The notes under the pieces: model-generated
Seen by the model: the letters and a program-made list of their open reading frames with translations, nothing else
Database searches by the model: none
Told to the model about the DNA's origin: nothing
Assembly (NCBI GenBank): GCA_040755155.1
Contig: JBFMBP010000163.1
Coordinates: 1 to 44,761, forward strand
Length of the DNA: 44,761 nucleotides
Direction: 5' to 3'
Origin: Candidatus Omnitrophota bacterium
Lineage (GTDB): Bacteria > Hinthialibacterota > Hinthialibacteria > Hinthialibacterales > Hinthialibacteraceae
Translations under genes and position numbers: made by a program
Shown here: piece by piece, positions 8,490 to 17,763 of the stretch
Layout: each line of letters opens with the position of its first letter
Numbering within the stretch: position 1 is the first letter of the stretch

Positions 8490-11400
8490 ATGAACGCTGC
8501 CGCTAAACGCATACTTTCCGCTCTTCTCCTTCTCCTTATTTTCGGACTGGCGCTTTACCTGCGCTTTTACGGCGCCGATTGGGCTTTGAAGGATAAAGTG
8601 TACAGCCCCCATCCCGACGAGAGGCATTACGAAAGCTGCGCTTCCATTATGCGTCCGCAATGGCTGAGCGCGGACGAGAGGAAATTGCCTTTACGGGAAA
8701 AATTCCGCTTGCTCTACGAGAGAAATCTCGACGCCTCGAAAATTCAGGGCGTGAGCCGGGATTACGGCAATCCAGCTTCCGTCTTCATGAGGGAGAAGCC
8801 GGGGCTGGCGCCAATCAATTACAATTATGGAACGTTTCCCCTGCATTTGTACCTGCTATATCAGGAATATCTGAAAGCCCATAGCGGCCTGGACCGGCGA
8901 TGGACATTGTTGGCGTTTCCCGATTGGCTGAGCGGAATCGCCATAGCGCTGGTTCTTTTCATCGGTCTGCGCTTGTTTATTCTGGTCAGCCGCGATCTGC
9001 GGCAATCGCGGTTCCGGCCTATTCCCTGGCATAAGGACGACGAGCGCCTTTCGCTATTCTTTCCTTCCATCGTATTGCCCATCGTCAGCTTGATTCTATT
9101 TCTCTATATTCCATACCGGCTGATCGATTTTTCCCAATACGATCCCCAAAACGCATCGATTTTATTGACGGGGCGCATTTTGACGGCGTGGCTGGGGGCG
9201 TTGACGGTGTTGCTGGTTTATCTGATCGGACGCGACGCCTATAGCCGCGCGGCGGGGCTGCTGGGAGCTTTGATGCTAACTACGGCCATGCTGCACGTGC
9301 AGACCAGCCATTACATCACCGTAGACGCCATCTTGGGATTTTGGGCGACAGCGGCGGTATATTGCTTTTTAAAAATCAGCCAAAAACCGCGTTTGATCTG
9401 GTATATCCTCGGCGCTATATGCTCCGGCTTCGCCGTGAGTGCGAAGTGGAGCGGGGTTACATTGCCGGGAATTCTGCTGCTGGCTCACGCTATCGCCACT
9501 TGGGGCGACGAACGCCACGGCAAAACGGCGCGCGCTATTCATTCCTTCTGGCTTCTCGTCATGGGGACGCTATTAGCGCATTTTTATTACGCCGCTAAGT
9601 CGGTCAATCCGCCGTTGAACGTCACTCTGGCCGCTTTCCGCGATTTTTATCTGCATCATTGGATCGTTTTCGCTATTTTAAATTGGTTCTTTTTATTTCT
9701 CTCCCTAATTCTGCTTCTTGTCCGAAAATCCATAACGGGCGGAAAAACCGGCTTTTTCCGTCCCGCTTGGGATATCTACCGCCCGTGGTTGTGGCTGGGG
9801 CTGGCGATCCCCATCGGCGTGACTGCGTTCTACATCGGGCAGCCGATGGCTTATTTCGACAGCGCCGAATTCGGACGCAATATGGCGGAGCAGGCGGGCA
9901 TCAACATGACCGGCGCTCGTCCCGTGCCTTATACGCAGCAATTCCGCAATACCTGGCCTTTCTTTTATTCTCTGGATAACCTCTTTTATCCATCTTTGGA
10001 TTATCTCACCGCCTTTTTCGTCTTCGCTGGCTGCCTATACGCTTTCGTGCGCATCTTCACCCGGCGCAATTCCGCCGATCTGCTGCTCTCTGCTTGGGTG
10101 ATTCCCAGCTTCCTGATGTACAGCAGTTTCAGCAGCAAGTTTCCCCGCTACCTTGTCATCATCTTGCCGGTGATGATGCTTATGGGCGGGCGGCTCATCG
10201 CCGATTTGGCGCGCTTGCGTTCTACGATTTATATTCCCGATATGCCCTGGCTGCGGCCGGTATGGAAGAAGGCGCTGCGCTTTGCGGGGATCGCGGGCGG
10301 CGCGGCGGCGTTGGTCTGCGGATTGATCTACGGACGGGCTTACGTAGGCATTTACGACCAGCCCCATACGCTGGTGACGGCGGGGCGCTGGATGCAGGAG
10401 CACATGCGCCCCGGTTCGCATGTTACTCAACAAAGTTGGGATGAGGGCATTACCGGCGTCCATACCGAATGGAGCGATATGATCTTTCTCCACGACCGCA
10501 ATGCGGAAGAGAGCAATCCGCTGGGCCGCGTGGATTATTATACGCAAATTTTGAACAAAAACGATTACATCGTTTTGCAAAGCAAGCGCGGCTACGGATC
10601 CACGATGCGCAATCCGGATCAATATCCCGTTACCAATAAGCTGCTTCGCGCCTTGTTCGCCGAGCAGTTGGGATTCCGCATCGCCAAAGTTATTACCAAT
10701 CCTCCTCATTTTTTAGGATGGGCGTTTCGCACCGACGAGGAGGACGAAACCGCCCGCATTTACGATCATCCCAAAATCGTCATCTTCGAAAAAGTCCACA
10801 AATTCGATGGGGAACAACTGCGCCGCTTGATTCTGGAACCGCCGGATTGGGTGAACCAGATTACAGACAAGGAAATCTACCGCGCGCGCGACGGCTATCC
10901 CGTCTTTATGGCTTATTGCGATCATCCGGCGCTGAGTTGGTGGCTGGCGATTCAGGTCTTGGGCTGGATCGGCTTTCTTTTCCTCTTTCCCCTTTGCGCA
11001 GCGCTGCCCGACCGGGGATACGTTGCCGCCAAAGTCGCCGGAATTGCGCTCTTCTCATGGTTGTGTTGGATCGTTGCTTCCGTGAACGTAATTCCCTTCT
11101 CGCGGATGCAATGCCTGATCGTATTTCTACTACTTCTTCTCGCCGCCTGCATCGCCGCGCGCAAACAAAGCGAAGCGCTGCTGGCTTATCTGCGCGAAAA
11201 ATGGCTGCTGCTGATTGGATTAGAAGGGCTTTATTTATTGTTATGGATTCTCTTTCTCGTCATCCGCGCTTATCATCCCGCTGCGCTTTGGGGCGAGAAG
11301 CCCATGAATTTCTCCTTCATCAACGCCGTCTACCGCGCCGACGGCTTCCCGCCGGAAGATCCTTGGTTTTCCGGCTATTGGACGAATTATTACTATTACG

Positions 11401-14309
11401 GCCAGGCTGTTTTTTCCATTATTGGGCGATTCATCGGCGTTCCGCCGGAATATCTCTTCAACGTCGCCGGCGCCAGCGTCTCGGCCTTGGCGGGATTGTG
11501 CATCTTTTCCATCGCTTACGCCCTATGCCGCCGTACGCTTGTCTCCCTGCTCGCGCTTTATCTCGCCCTCTTCGCCGGGCATGTCATCAGTTATATCAAC
11601 ATCGTCAGGGAAGGTTTGGATAAGGGAGGCCCTACCATTTGGTTTTCCAAAATCAATCTTTGGGATTGCATTCTTGGCGTCAAAACCGTTTTTCATCTGA
11701 TCTGGCTTTGCCTAATGTCTTATTTGGGTCTGGCTTCGGATGCGATGCTGCAAGAAATCCACTCTCTCAATTGGGATTTGATTTTCTGGCAGTCGCGCAC
11801 CGATATTTTCCTAGGCAGCGTCGCCAACGAATTCCCCTTTTGGACGAATCTTTTCATGGACTTTCACGCGCACATGCTGGTGGTTCCCTTTTCCCTGACG
11901 TTCTTGATCCTGCTATACGCCTATTTTGCGCATCCGCGCAGTGATACGAATTTAGGACGCATGTCGGGTATGACCTTTTTCTTAGGATTATTGCTGGGAA
12001 CGGTCATCTGCGCCAATACGTGGGATTTGCCGGGGTTGATGCTGGGATTGCTTTTTGCGACCGCCGTCAAGTTCTGGCGCGAGTCGGAATTTTTCCAGGA
12101 CGGCCCGAATCGTCCCGCCTGGCTTAGCCCCGACGCTTTGCGCTCGCTGGCGCGCTTTCCTATCGGCCATTTCGCATCGGTTCTCATCCTGGCCGTTTTT
12201 CTTTATCTGCCATTCCATTTTCATTTTATTTCGCGAGTGTCGGAAGTACGCTTCATGACCGAAGGCAATACGCCGATTACCGCTTATCTTGGATTTTGGA
12301 TTCATATCTTATTCCCCGTCGTTATCGCCATTTTCCTCTTGGCGGTGGTTCGCAAGGACGGCGGCGTCTCGCTTCCCCGGACGATGCTTTTCGCCGCCTT
12401 TCTCTTTTGCAGCGCCGCTTTCGCCTTGTGGTTCACTCGCGCCAATCCTTTGCATTATCCCCCTCCGCATCCTTTCGACTATCCGCCCTACGTGGGTTGG
12501 ATCAAGCCGATGGATTATCGCGTCGTGGGATTATTCGCCCCTTTTCTGACGGTTTTGTTTTTCATGCTATGGAAAAAAGAGCGCGAGCCGGGAACCATCT
12601 TCGCGTGCCTTCTCGGCGTTCTCGGTCTGGGGCTTTCTCTGGGCATCGAATTTTTCTATGTGAAAGAAATTTGGTCCGAACCCCGCCATCGCTACAACAC
12701 CGATTTCAAATTCAACCTGCAAATATGGCTCTATCTCTCCATCTTCGCCGCTTTGGGCATTGGGTACTCTTGGGACATCCTGAAAAGAATGGGCGAAAAG
12801 TACAAATTTTGGACGATCCAACCCTTCCGCGCCGTCTACTTGGTTATTCTGTTATTGCTCTTGGCGTTGACGCTGCCATTCGTTCTGATCGCGCCCGCCG
12901 TCGTTACCCAAACCGCCCGCGCCCATTCCCAAAGCGCGCGGGGCAATCCGCCGACGCTGGACGGCATGGAATGGATCAAGTCGGAGCGGTACGAAGCCTA
13001 TGCGGCCATCAAGTGGCTCAACCGCTTCGTTCCCGGAACGCCCAACATCGTGGAACGGCGCGGCGGCGCTTATAACGACACCTCGCGCTTCTGCACCAAT
13101 ACCGGCCTGCCCGCACTCATCGGCTGGGCCGAATCGCCCCATATCGGCGAGCGTATTCATTTCAACAACGAACGCTACAACCGCATCCGCGCCGAAGAGG
13201 CCATCTTTGGATCGTCGGTAAAAAAAGAGGTTCTCAATCAACTTGGTTTATATGATATCGAATACTTGATCTTCAGCGATTTCGAACGGCGTCCTGCCGG
13301 CGGTCCCGCCGCGCTTAAGCGATTCGAAGAATGGGGCGATGTTTTTCGATTGGTTTATCGTTATGGCGAGACCTCCATCTTCCATATCGATAAAAACCTG
13401 AACGCCGCCTATGGCCTCGCCGCGCAATCCGCTACTCCAGCCCCGCTGCCGCCGCCCGCGAAGCGTCCGCCGGAATTTGGCGTTTCCATGTTCGAAGGCG
13501 GAACCGGCAGCGGCAACGGCCAATTCGAGGAAGGACGCGGCATGGCGCAGAACGCCGAAGGGCGCTTTTATATCGCCGATACGCGCAACCACCGCATCCA
13601 GGTCTTCAATCCCGATGGCTCTTTCGCCTGGAAATTGGGCGAGGAAGGCGATGGCGAGGGGCAGTTCCGAGAACCGAACGGCATCGCCATCGATCCCCAG
13701 ACCCAAGACCTCTTTGTTACCGATACCTGGAATCAGCGCGTCGTCCGTCTCAGCAAGGATGGCCAATTCGTTGGCTCCGCTTCGTTAGGCTTTTACGGCC
13801 CGCGCGGCATCGCCTATCATCCAATATGGAAAATCCTATATATTACCGATACCGGCAACCATCAGGTCAAAGCGATGACGCTGGATGGACAATTGCAGCA
13901 AACGTGGGGAACGCCCGGCGGCGGTTCGCCGGAAGAGGCGTTCGTGGAGCCGGTGGGAATCGGCGTAATGCCCGACGGCAACGTCATCGCGCTCGACAGT
14001 AAGAATATCCGGCTAAAAGTTTATTCGCCCGATGGGAAATTGCTGCGCTTTTGGAGAGTGCAAACGGAATGGGACGGTTCCGGCGGCTTTGAAGGCCATA
14101 TCGCCTGCTCGCCGGATGGAACGATCTATTTATCCGATCCCAACGAGAAATCGGTTCATATCTATACGCCCGACGGAGAATTGAGCGGCAAGATAACCTC
14201 CGACCTCGCCGGACGCCGCATGATGCGGCCGGTTGGGTTGCTTTATACAAGCGACCGGCAACTTCTCGTTACCGACCTGGCTTTAAATCGGGTTCTTCGT
14301 TTGCGTTGA
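8490..14309 (+). CDS. Giant membrane fusion: GT39-like + DUF2298-like + NHL propeller
   Basis: A 1939-residue polytopic membrane protein. Residues 1 to about 870 look like a PMT/GT39-type lipid-linked-sugar glycosyltransferase: an N-terminal transmembrane helix, then an acidic loop motif PHPDERHYE (about 40-48), then many membrane helices and a soluble segment at 620-800. Residues about 890-1560 match the DUF2298 / Chlor_Arch_YYY type of membrane protein, with GFPPEDPWFSGYWTNYYYYG near 953-972 and a dense set of helices. Residues about 1660-1939 are NHL repeats (RFYIADTRNHRIQVF, LFVTDTWNQRVVRL, LYITDTGNHQVKAM), a periplasmic beta-propeller. It probably transfers sugar from a polyprenyl-phosphate donor to an extracytoplasmic acceptor. 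AGGA eight bases upstream supports the ATG. The last 41 bp overlap a convergent gene. Confidence 0.85.
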   Translation: MNAAAKRILSALLLLLIFGLALYLRFYGADWALKDKVYSPHPDERHYESCASIMRPQWLSADERKLPLREKFRLLYERNLDASKIQGVSRDYGNPASVFMREKPGLAPINYNYGTFPLHLYLLYQEYLKAHSGLDRRWTLLAFPDWLSGIAIALVLFIGLRLFILVSRDLRQSRFRPIPWHKDDERLSLFFPSIVLPIVSLILFLYIPYRLIDFSQYDPQNASILLTGRILTAWLGALTVLLVYLIGRDAYSRAAGLLGALMLTTAMLHVQTSHYITVDAILGFWATAAVYCFLKISQKPRLIWYILGAICSGFAVSAKWSGVTLPGILLLAHAIATWGDERHGKTARAIHSFWLLVMGTLLAHFYYAAKSVNPPLNVTLAAFRDFYLHHWIVFAILNWFFLFLSLILLLVRKSITGGKTGFFRPAWDIYRPWLWLGLAIPIGVTAFYIGQPMAYFDSAEFGRNMAEQAGINMTGARPVPYTQQFRNTWPFFYSLDNLFYPSLDYLTAFFVFAGCLYAFVRIFTRRNSADLLLSAWVIPSFLMYSSFSSKFPRYLVIILPVMMLMGGRLIADLARLRSTIYIPDMPWLRPVWKKALRFAGIAGGAAALVCGLIYGRAYVGIYDQPHTLVTAGRWMQEHMRPGSHVTQQSWDEGITGVHTEWSDMIFLHDRNAEESNPLGRVDYYTQILNKNDYIVLQSKRGYGSTMRNPDQYPVTNKLLRALFAEQLGFRIAKVITNPPHFLGWAFRTDEEDETARIYDHPKIVIFEKVHKFDGEQLRRLILEPPDWVNQITDKEIYRARDGYPVFMAYCDHPALSWWLAIQVLGWIGFLFLFPLCAALPDRGYVAAKVAGIALFSWLCWIVASVNVIPFSRMQCLIVFLLLLLAACIAARKQSEALLAYLREKWLLLIGLEGLYLLLWILFLVIRAYHPAALWGEKPMNFSFINAVYRADGFPPEDPWFSGYWTNYYYYGQAVFSIIGRFIGVPPEYLFNVAGASVSALAGLCIFSIAYALCRRTLVSLLALYLALFAGHVISYINIVREGLDKGGPTIWFSKINLWDCILGVKTVFHLIWLCLMSYLGLASDAMLQEIHSLNWDLIFWQSRTDIFLGSVANEFPFWTNLFMDFHAHMLVVPFSLTFLILLYAYFAHPRSDTNLGRMSGMTFFLGLLLGTVICANTWDLPGLMLGLLFATAVKFWRESEFFQDGPNRPAWLSPDALRSLARFPIGHFASVLILAVFLYLPFHFHFISRVSEVRFMTEGNTPITAYLGFWIHILFPVVIAIFLLAVVRKDGGVSLPRTMLFAAFLFCSAAFALWFTRANPLHYPPPHPFDYPPYVGWIKPMDYRVVGLFAPFLTVLFFMLWKKEREPGTIFACLLGVLGLGLSLGIEFFYVKEIWSEPRHRYNTDFKFNLQIWLYLSIFAALGIGYSWDILKRMGEKYKFWTIQPFRAVYLVILLLLLALTLPFVLIAPAVVTQTARAHSQSARGNPPTLDGMEWIKSERYEAYAAIKWLNRFVPGTPNIVERRGGAYNDTSRFCTNTGLPALIGWAESPHIGERIHFNNERYNRIRAEEAIFGSSVKKEVLNQLGLYDIEYLIFSDFERRPAGGPAALKRFEEWGDVFRLVYRYGETSIFHIDKNLNAAYGLAAQSATPAPLPPPAKRPPEFGVSMFEGGTGSGNGQFEEGRGMAQNAEGRFYIADTRNHRIQVFNPDGSFAWKLGEEGDGEGQFREPNGIAIDPQTQDLFVTDTWNQRVVRLSKDGQFVGSASLGFYGPRGIAYHPIWKILYITDTGNHQVKAMTLDGQLQQTWGTPGGGSPEEAFVEPVGIGVMPDGNVIALDSKNIRLKVYSPDGKLLRFWRVQTEWDGSGGFEGHIACSPDGTIYLSDPNEKSVHIYTPDGELSGKITSDLAGRRMMRPVGLLYTSDRQLLVTDLALNRVLRLR

Positions 14310-14637
14310 AGGAAGTATATGAGGGAATGGTCAGGAATCGATTCAATTCCTTGGGATCATCCTGGGATTGCGGCAGCAGAAGAATGCGAATCGCGGAGGG
14401 CAATACGTCGTTGTAGCGTTCGTATTCTTCATTGAGAAGAAAAAAGAAGCCTTCTTCCGTTTCTTTGGGATCGTTTGGAAGCGAAACTTGAATTTCCATA
14501 GAACGCAAAGATGGAATGGCGCCGATTTCCTGCAACAATTCGTCTTTGGAGGGGATCGTTTTTTCCTTAAGAAAAATCGCAAGAAAATCGCTTAGCCGTT
14601 CGATGGCTTTTTCGTATTGCTCTCGGCGTTTGCTCAT
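14269..14637 (-). CDS. Small hypothetical protein, 122 residues
   Basis: No family recognised. The sequence is acidic and helical at the start (MSKRREQYEKAIERLSDFLAIF), followed by a mixed region; there is no signal peptide or membrane segment. I chose the ATG at 14637 because the in-frame extension to 14703 runs into repeat sequence and lacks a ribosome binding site. No clear Shine-Dalgarno precedes 14637 either. Its 3' end overlaps the end of the giant membrane gene by 41 bp on the opposite strand, so the two transcripts could interfere. Confidence 0.55.
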   Translation of the reverse strand: MSKRREQYEKAIERLSDFLAIFLKEKTIPSKDELLQEIGAIPSLRSMEIQVSLPNDPKETEEGFFFLLNEEYERYNDVLPSAIRILLLPQSQDDPKELNRFLTIPSYTSFNANEEPDLKPGR

Positions 14638-14913
14638 AAACACACAACCAATTCGGAATATCGAGATTCTAATTTTCTGTCGCGTATTGAATCGCGAAAC
14701 CACGAAAAAACGAGAATTTCACGAATTTTCGAATCGCGGATTTCGCTGAGAAATACTATTACGCGTTATCTCTCCGTTTTTTTTGCCTTTTTTCTCGTTT
14801 TTATTTTTCTTTCGTGTTTTCGCGATTCAATACGATAAGAGAAATAACCAAAGATTATCCCGTCCCTTGCGCAAGGGAAGAATTATACTTCGCAGCCTAA
14901 GCAACGCCAACGG
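14638..14913. other. Intergenic region with TIR element copy 3
   Basis: About 276 bp between two minus-strand genes. It holds the third TIR element (14683-14834). It also has a short palindrome CCCTTGCGCAAGGG at 14863-14876, just beyond the 3' end of the GxGYxYP gene. That palindrome has no T-run, so calling it a terminator would be weak. Confidence 0.45.
14683..14834. repeat. Interspersed TIR element, copy 3
   Basis: A 152-bp element whose left end (cgtattgaatcgcgaaaccacgaaa) pairs with the reverse complement of its right end at 24 of 25 positions. The interior is related to copies 1 and 2 (gaatttcacgaattttcgaatcgcgga, then a T-rich run) but diverged and shorter. It lies directly upstream of the hypothetical gene ending at 14269. 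No target-site duplication is visible. Confidence 0.72.
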
Positions 14914-16788
14914 CTATTGAATCTTTCCCTTGGCGGCGGAAGGGTGGGTTTTGAGATATATCCGGTAAAGTTCGAAAAAGGATGGCGCGTCCAGGAGTTC
15001 GAGTTTTGAATCCGCCTCTTTCAATTTATCCCGCACTTCCACATACCAACTGGGGGGCTTCAAGATATTGCGGAACCAGTGAAAGGGGACTTTGCGCGCC
15101 TTTACCCGCTCCATAATGACTCCGACCGCCTCGTCGGGATTGCCGTTGACGTCGTAATCGGCGCGCAGAACCGGCATTTCTCCATGCAATAGGGTTAGCG
15201 GAATTTTCTGCGGAACGATGCCGTTGGGGCTGAATTGGGCGTAACAATCCAGTCCCTTCTGGTTCAGCCCCGGCGCATAGCCGTCGATGACGAAGCCGGT
15301 AACGCTGAGATCCCAGCGGTCGTAATAGGAGGCGCAATGCTTCCCCCAAGCTTCAAGCCCGCTGGGCAAGCCGGAAATGGGGCGCGGTTCTTGCAACATG
15401 CCGGGATTGAGATATCCGGCGCCGTTGTCGGGGGCGGCGAAATAATCGTTCGCCGCGGACGTGCGCCGCATATAATCCATCGCCATCCCCGCCCGCTTCT
15501 CGATGATGGGGCTGACGCACCACATCATGGGAAGTTTGCCCCGGTTAGGATCGTCCCAATAGAGGGGCATTTGCTGGTAGACCCAAGCGGCGGAATCGTA
15601 ATCGCCGACATAAAAGACAATGAATTGCCGTCCGTCGAAATTGATCTTTCCATCGGGAGCGAGATAGCCCCGCGCCGTCAAGTCCTCCTTCGTCGTCCAC
15701 GCCTGAGGATATTTTTCTTGCAAGGGGTAATGGGAGAAAAAGGAAGCGTTGGCCATCGCTCCCATTCCAAAGGCGTCGGCGTCTACGTAAGTGTTATAAG
15801 CGCTGGCGATGCGGCTGAATTCCCATTCCGTCGGCACGCCTTCGTGTTGGCCGCCGCCCGCTCCGTCGCTAGTATATTTGAAAGCCCAAGGGATAAAACC
15901 GCCTATATGAGTCATTACGTCTTTCCCGCCGCGCTCGTAGGCGCTTAGCAGCAAGGCTTTCAGCGTGTTCAAGTCCGTTCCCAGCACTTGCTTGGGATCG
16001 TCGATCGGCGCTTCGTCATCCCAAACGCCCAGGTCGAAAAAGAATCCGCGCTTGGCGACGAAGAAATCGTGATTAGTCAGCGTATGATGATTGGGATTGG
16101 CCGCCGTGGGATTTTTCAGCCAATAGGAATCGATGTAAAATCCGGCATGGACGGCGTCGCACAATCCCGCGTCGATGTATTTATTTTTCAGCCATAAATA
16201 AGCGTCGCATTTGGCGCTGCCGGTGGAAGGAATGTCCGTATCGGGAATGACGCCCCTGCCCGTGAAAAGTGAAGAACCGTCCGCTTTGAGCAAACGCTTG
16301 ACGACCGGTAGTTTGGGGCCTTTGACGATGATTTTCGTATAGAGGGATTGCGAAGAGGGATCGTAGCGCACGGCGATCAGGTCTTCCGCTCCGGCGATGG
16401 TGGATGCGAGGTTGCTGGTTGCGGGAACCTTAGGATCGTAAACGACGGCGCCCTTGATGAAATCGCGGAACGTAGTGATGAGGGCGGCGATATCGGGTAT
16501 CTTTTTTCTCTCTGCGCCCGCCAGCCATTGCCCCGGCTCCGACATCCGATTCAACCAATAATCGTCGATGTTAATCCCGCCGTTGGAAACGTACCGGATA
16601 TACAGCCGGGGATCGTCGCGGTTGACGATTCCCTGCAAGGTGGCGGCGGCGTGGCAATGGTCCCAGGCGGCGGCGGCTTGCTTGGGATCGTTGAGATCGT
16701 AGTTGAGCGTATAGGTAAGATCGAATATGGCGATAGGCTCCATCTGGCCCATCATGAGAAGGACGGCGAGACAAGGAAGTATAGTCAT
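14914..16788 (-). CDS. GxGYxYP-family putative glycoside hydrolase
   Basis: A 624-residue protein resembling the GxGYxYP family (PF14323 and its N-terminal partner domains), thought to be glycoside hydrolases but without a well-studied member. The name motif appears as DNGAGYLNPG at about residue 452, with Asn where the second Tyr is usual. The N-terminus is a short hydrophobic signal-like segment (MTILPCLAVLLMMGQ). Typical N-terminal features are AATLQGIVNRDDPRLYIRY and DDYWLNRM. AAGGAGA lies about ten bases upstream of the ATG. The C-terminal region (about 560-624) is helical. Export to the periplasm or cell surface is likely. No neighbouring gene forms an operon with it. Confidence 0.8.
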   Translation of the reverse strand: MTILPCLAVLLMMGQMEPIAIFDLTYTLNYDLNDPKQAAAAWDHCHAAATLQGIVNRDDPRLYIRYVSNGGINIDDYWLNRMSEPGQWLAGAERKKIPDIAALITTFRDFIKGAVVYDPKVPATSNLASTIAGAEDLIAVRYDPSSQSLYTKIIVKGPKLPVVKRLLKADGSSLFTGRGVIPDTDIPSTGSAKCDAYLWLKNKYIDAGLCDAVHAGFYIDSYWLKNPTAANPNHHTLTNHDFFVAKRGFFFDLGVWDDEAPIDDPKQVLGTDLNTLKALLLSAYERGGKDVMTHIGGFIPWAFKYTSDGAGGGQHEGVPTEWEFSRIASAYNTYVDADAFGMGAMANASFFSHYPLQEKYPQAWTTKEDLTARGYLAPDGKINFDGRQFIVFYVGDYDSAAWVYQQMPLYWDDPNRGKLPMMWCVSPIIEKRAGMAMDYMRRTSAANDYFAAPDNGAGYLNPGMLQEPRPISGLPSGLEAWGKHCASYYDRWDLSVTGFVIDGYAPGLNQKGLDCYAQFSPNGIVPQKIPLTLLHGEMPVLRADYDVNGNPDEAVGVIMERVKARKVPFHWFRNILKPPSWYVEVRDKLKEADSKLELLDAPSFFELYRIYLKTHPSAAKGKIQ

Positions 16789-16879
16789 GAATTAACGTCT
16801 CCTTACAGGCGGGGATCGATCCGCTATTTCTCTTGGCTAGATGGTAAGCAAAGGAAGGAAGGAAATCAATGCAGGAATG

Positions 16880-17293
16880 CTATTGAATTATGTTAGATTC
16901 CAATTCTGGATAGGATAATAGTTTTAGACCGCTGATGTAGCGATAATGTCGTTGGTTTTTAGTAACGAAAGGGATATTTTGCGCCAAGGCGGTGGCAGCA
17001 ATCATCGCATCGGGGATCGATAAGCCGTGACTTAATCGATATTGGCGAAGAAGGTCTATCGCAGCTATGCACATTGCTTCATTTAGCGCGATTAGTTGGA
17101 AACGTCCCAAAAAACGTTCCGTCTTGCGAAGTTCCGTTTTGTTCCTGCATCCGACCAACAATTCCATCTGTGTGATTACGCTGATCGCCAACGCCGATTG
17201 CCGTTCGATCTGTTTTAGGCAGTTCACGGCCTAAGCCGTTTGCATGGCTGCATCAATCAGGATATCGCTGTCTACGATGGTTTGGCCGTTCAT
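16880..17293 (-). pseudogene. VapC-type PIN toxin interrupted by an in-frame amber codon
   Basis: Reading from the ATG at 17293, the frame gives MNGQTIVDSDILIDAAMQTA, then TAG (17233-17231), then continues without a break through AVNCLKQIERQSALAISVITQMELLVGCRNK to the end at 16880. Together this is a normal-length PIN protein of about 137 residues. It has the first acidic cluster (VDSDILID), the central E in TQMELLVG, and D plus K in SIPDAMIAATA and FVTKNQRHY. The stop removes everything except the first acidic cluster. A GTG at 17227 could restart translation, but the product would lack the catalytic N-terminal aspartate. The ATG overlaps the antitoxin stop as ATGA, the usual coupling. Most likely an inactivated toxin. 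Confidence 0.85.
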
Positions 17294-17532
17294 TCGTTGG
17301 GTTTCCATTCGCGTTGTCGCAAGTTTGGCGCCCACGACGCGCTGTCCTGCATATCTTTCCGTTTTCTCCACATGCCAATGAAAGGCTCATCGATCAATTT
17401 GCCTTTGGGTGGTCTTCTCATAGGCTGTCGAACCGGATGTTGGGATTTCAAAAAGGCGATGAAATTCATTACTTGCTTTTGATCTTCCGGCGGCAGCGAT
17501 TCAATATCGCGAACAATGGCCATTGCTTCCAT
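17290..17532 (-). CDS. VapB-like (DUF2281-type) antitoxin
   Basis: An 80-residue protein matching antitoxins paired with PIN toxins. It has an N-terminal dimerising segment (IVRDIESLPPEDQKQVMNFIAFLK) followed by the toxin-wrapping tail FIGMWRKRKDMQDSASW and a basic end with REW. It should bind and block the PIN ribonuclease and autorepress the operon. It appears intact, while the toxin gene that overlaps its stop codon carries a nonsense mutation. AAAGG lies about 11 bases upstream of the chosen ATG; an internal ATG at 17523 is possible. Confidence 0.8.
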   Translation of the reverse strand: MEAMAIVRDIESLPPEDQKQVMNFIAFLKSQHPVRQPMRRPPKGKLIDEPFIGMWRKRKDMQDSASWAPNLRQREWKPNE

Positions 17533-17700
17533 TTTAAGTTAACCTTTACCGAGTAATATTATCCTAATCGTCGCTCGTACCAAATTCAATTATAACCTAC
17601 TTTATTATTATATCCCAAATCGCAACTTCCCAAATGCGTACATTCTATGCAATCAAGATTAAAAATCCAGAAATGAAAATTCCTTTGATTTATCTAAAAA

Positions 17701-17729
17701 TTGATTTAATATTACTACGCCGATATAGT
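17701..17729 (+). promoter_or_regulatory. Sigma-70-type promoter for the phosphodiesterase/TPR gene
   Basis: TTGATT (17701-17706) and TATAGT (17724-17729) are separated by 17 bases. Transcription should start near 17736, about 28 bases before the TTG start codon. The whole 17556-17763 stretch is AT-rich and otherwise empty. Confidence 0.6.
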
Positions 17730-17763
17730 AAATTGTTCATTCCATCCGAAAGGCATTAAATCC

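Noticed and set aside
8292-8660. Minus-strand frame of 122 codons at the start of the giant membrane gene
   Set aside because: It runs antisense into the signal and first loop of the large gene, its composition is not protein-like, and there is no Shine-Dalgarno.
1446-14834. TIR elements as insertion sequences
   Set aside because: The copies have no transposase frame and no clear target-site duplication, so they were called MITE-like or structured repeats only.
16880-17293. Amber codon read as an amino acid (genetic code change)
   Set aside because: TAG ends other ordinary genes here, for example at 19878 and 32899, so a reassigned TAG is unlikely.
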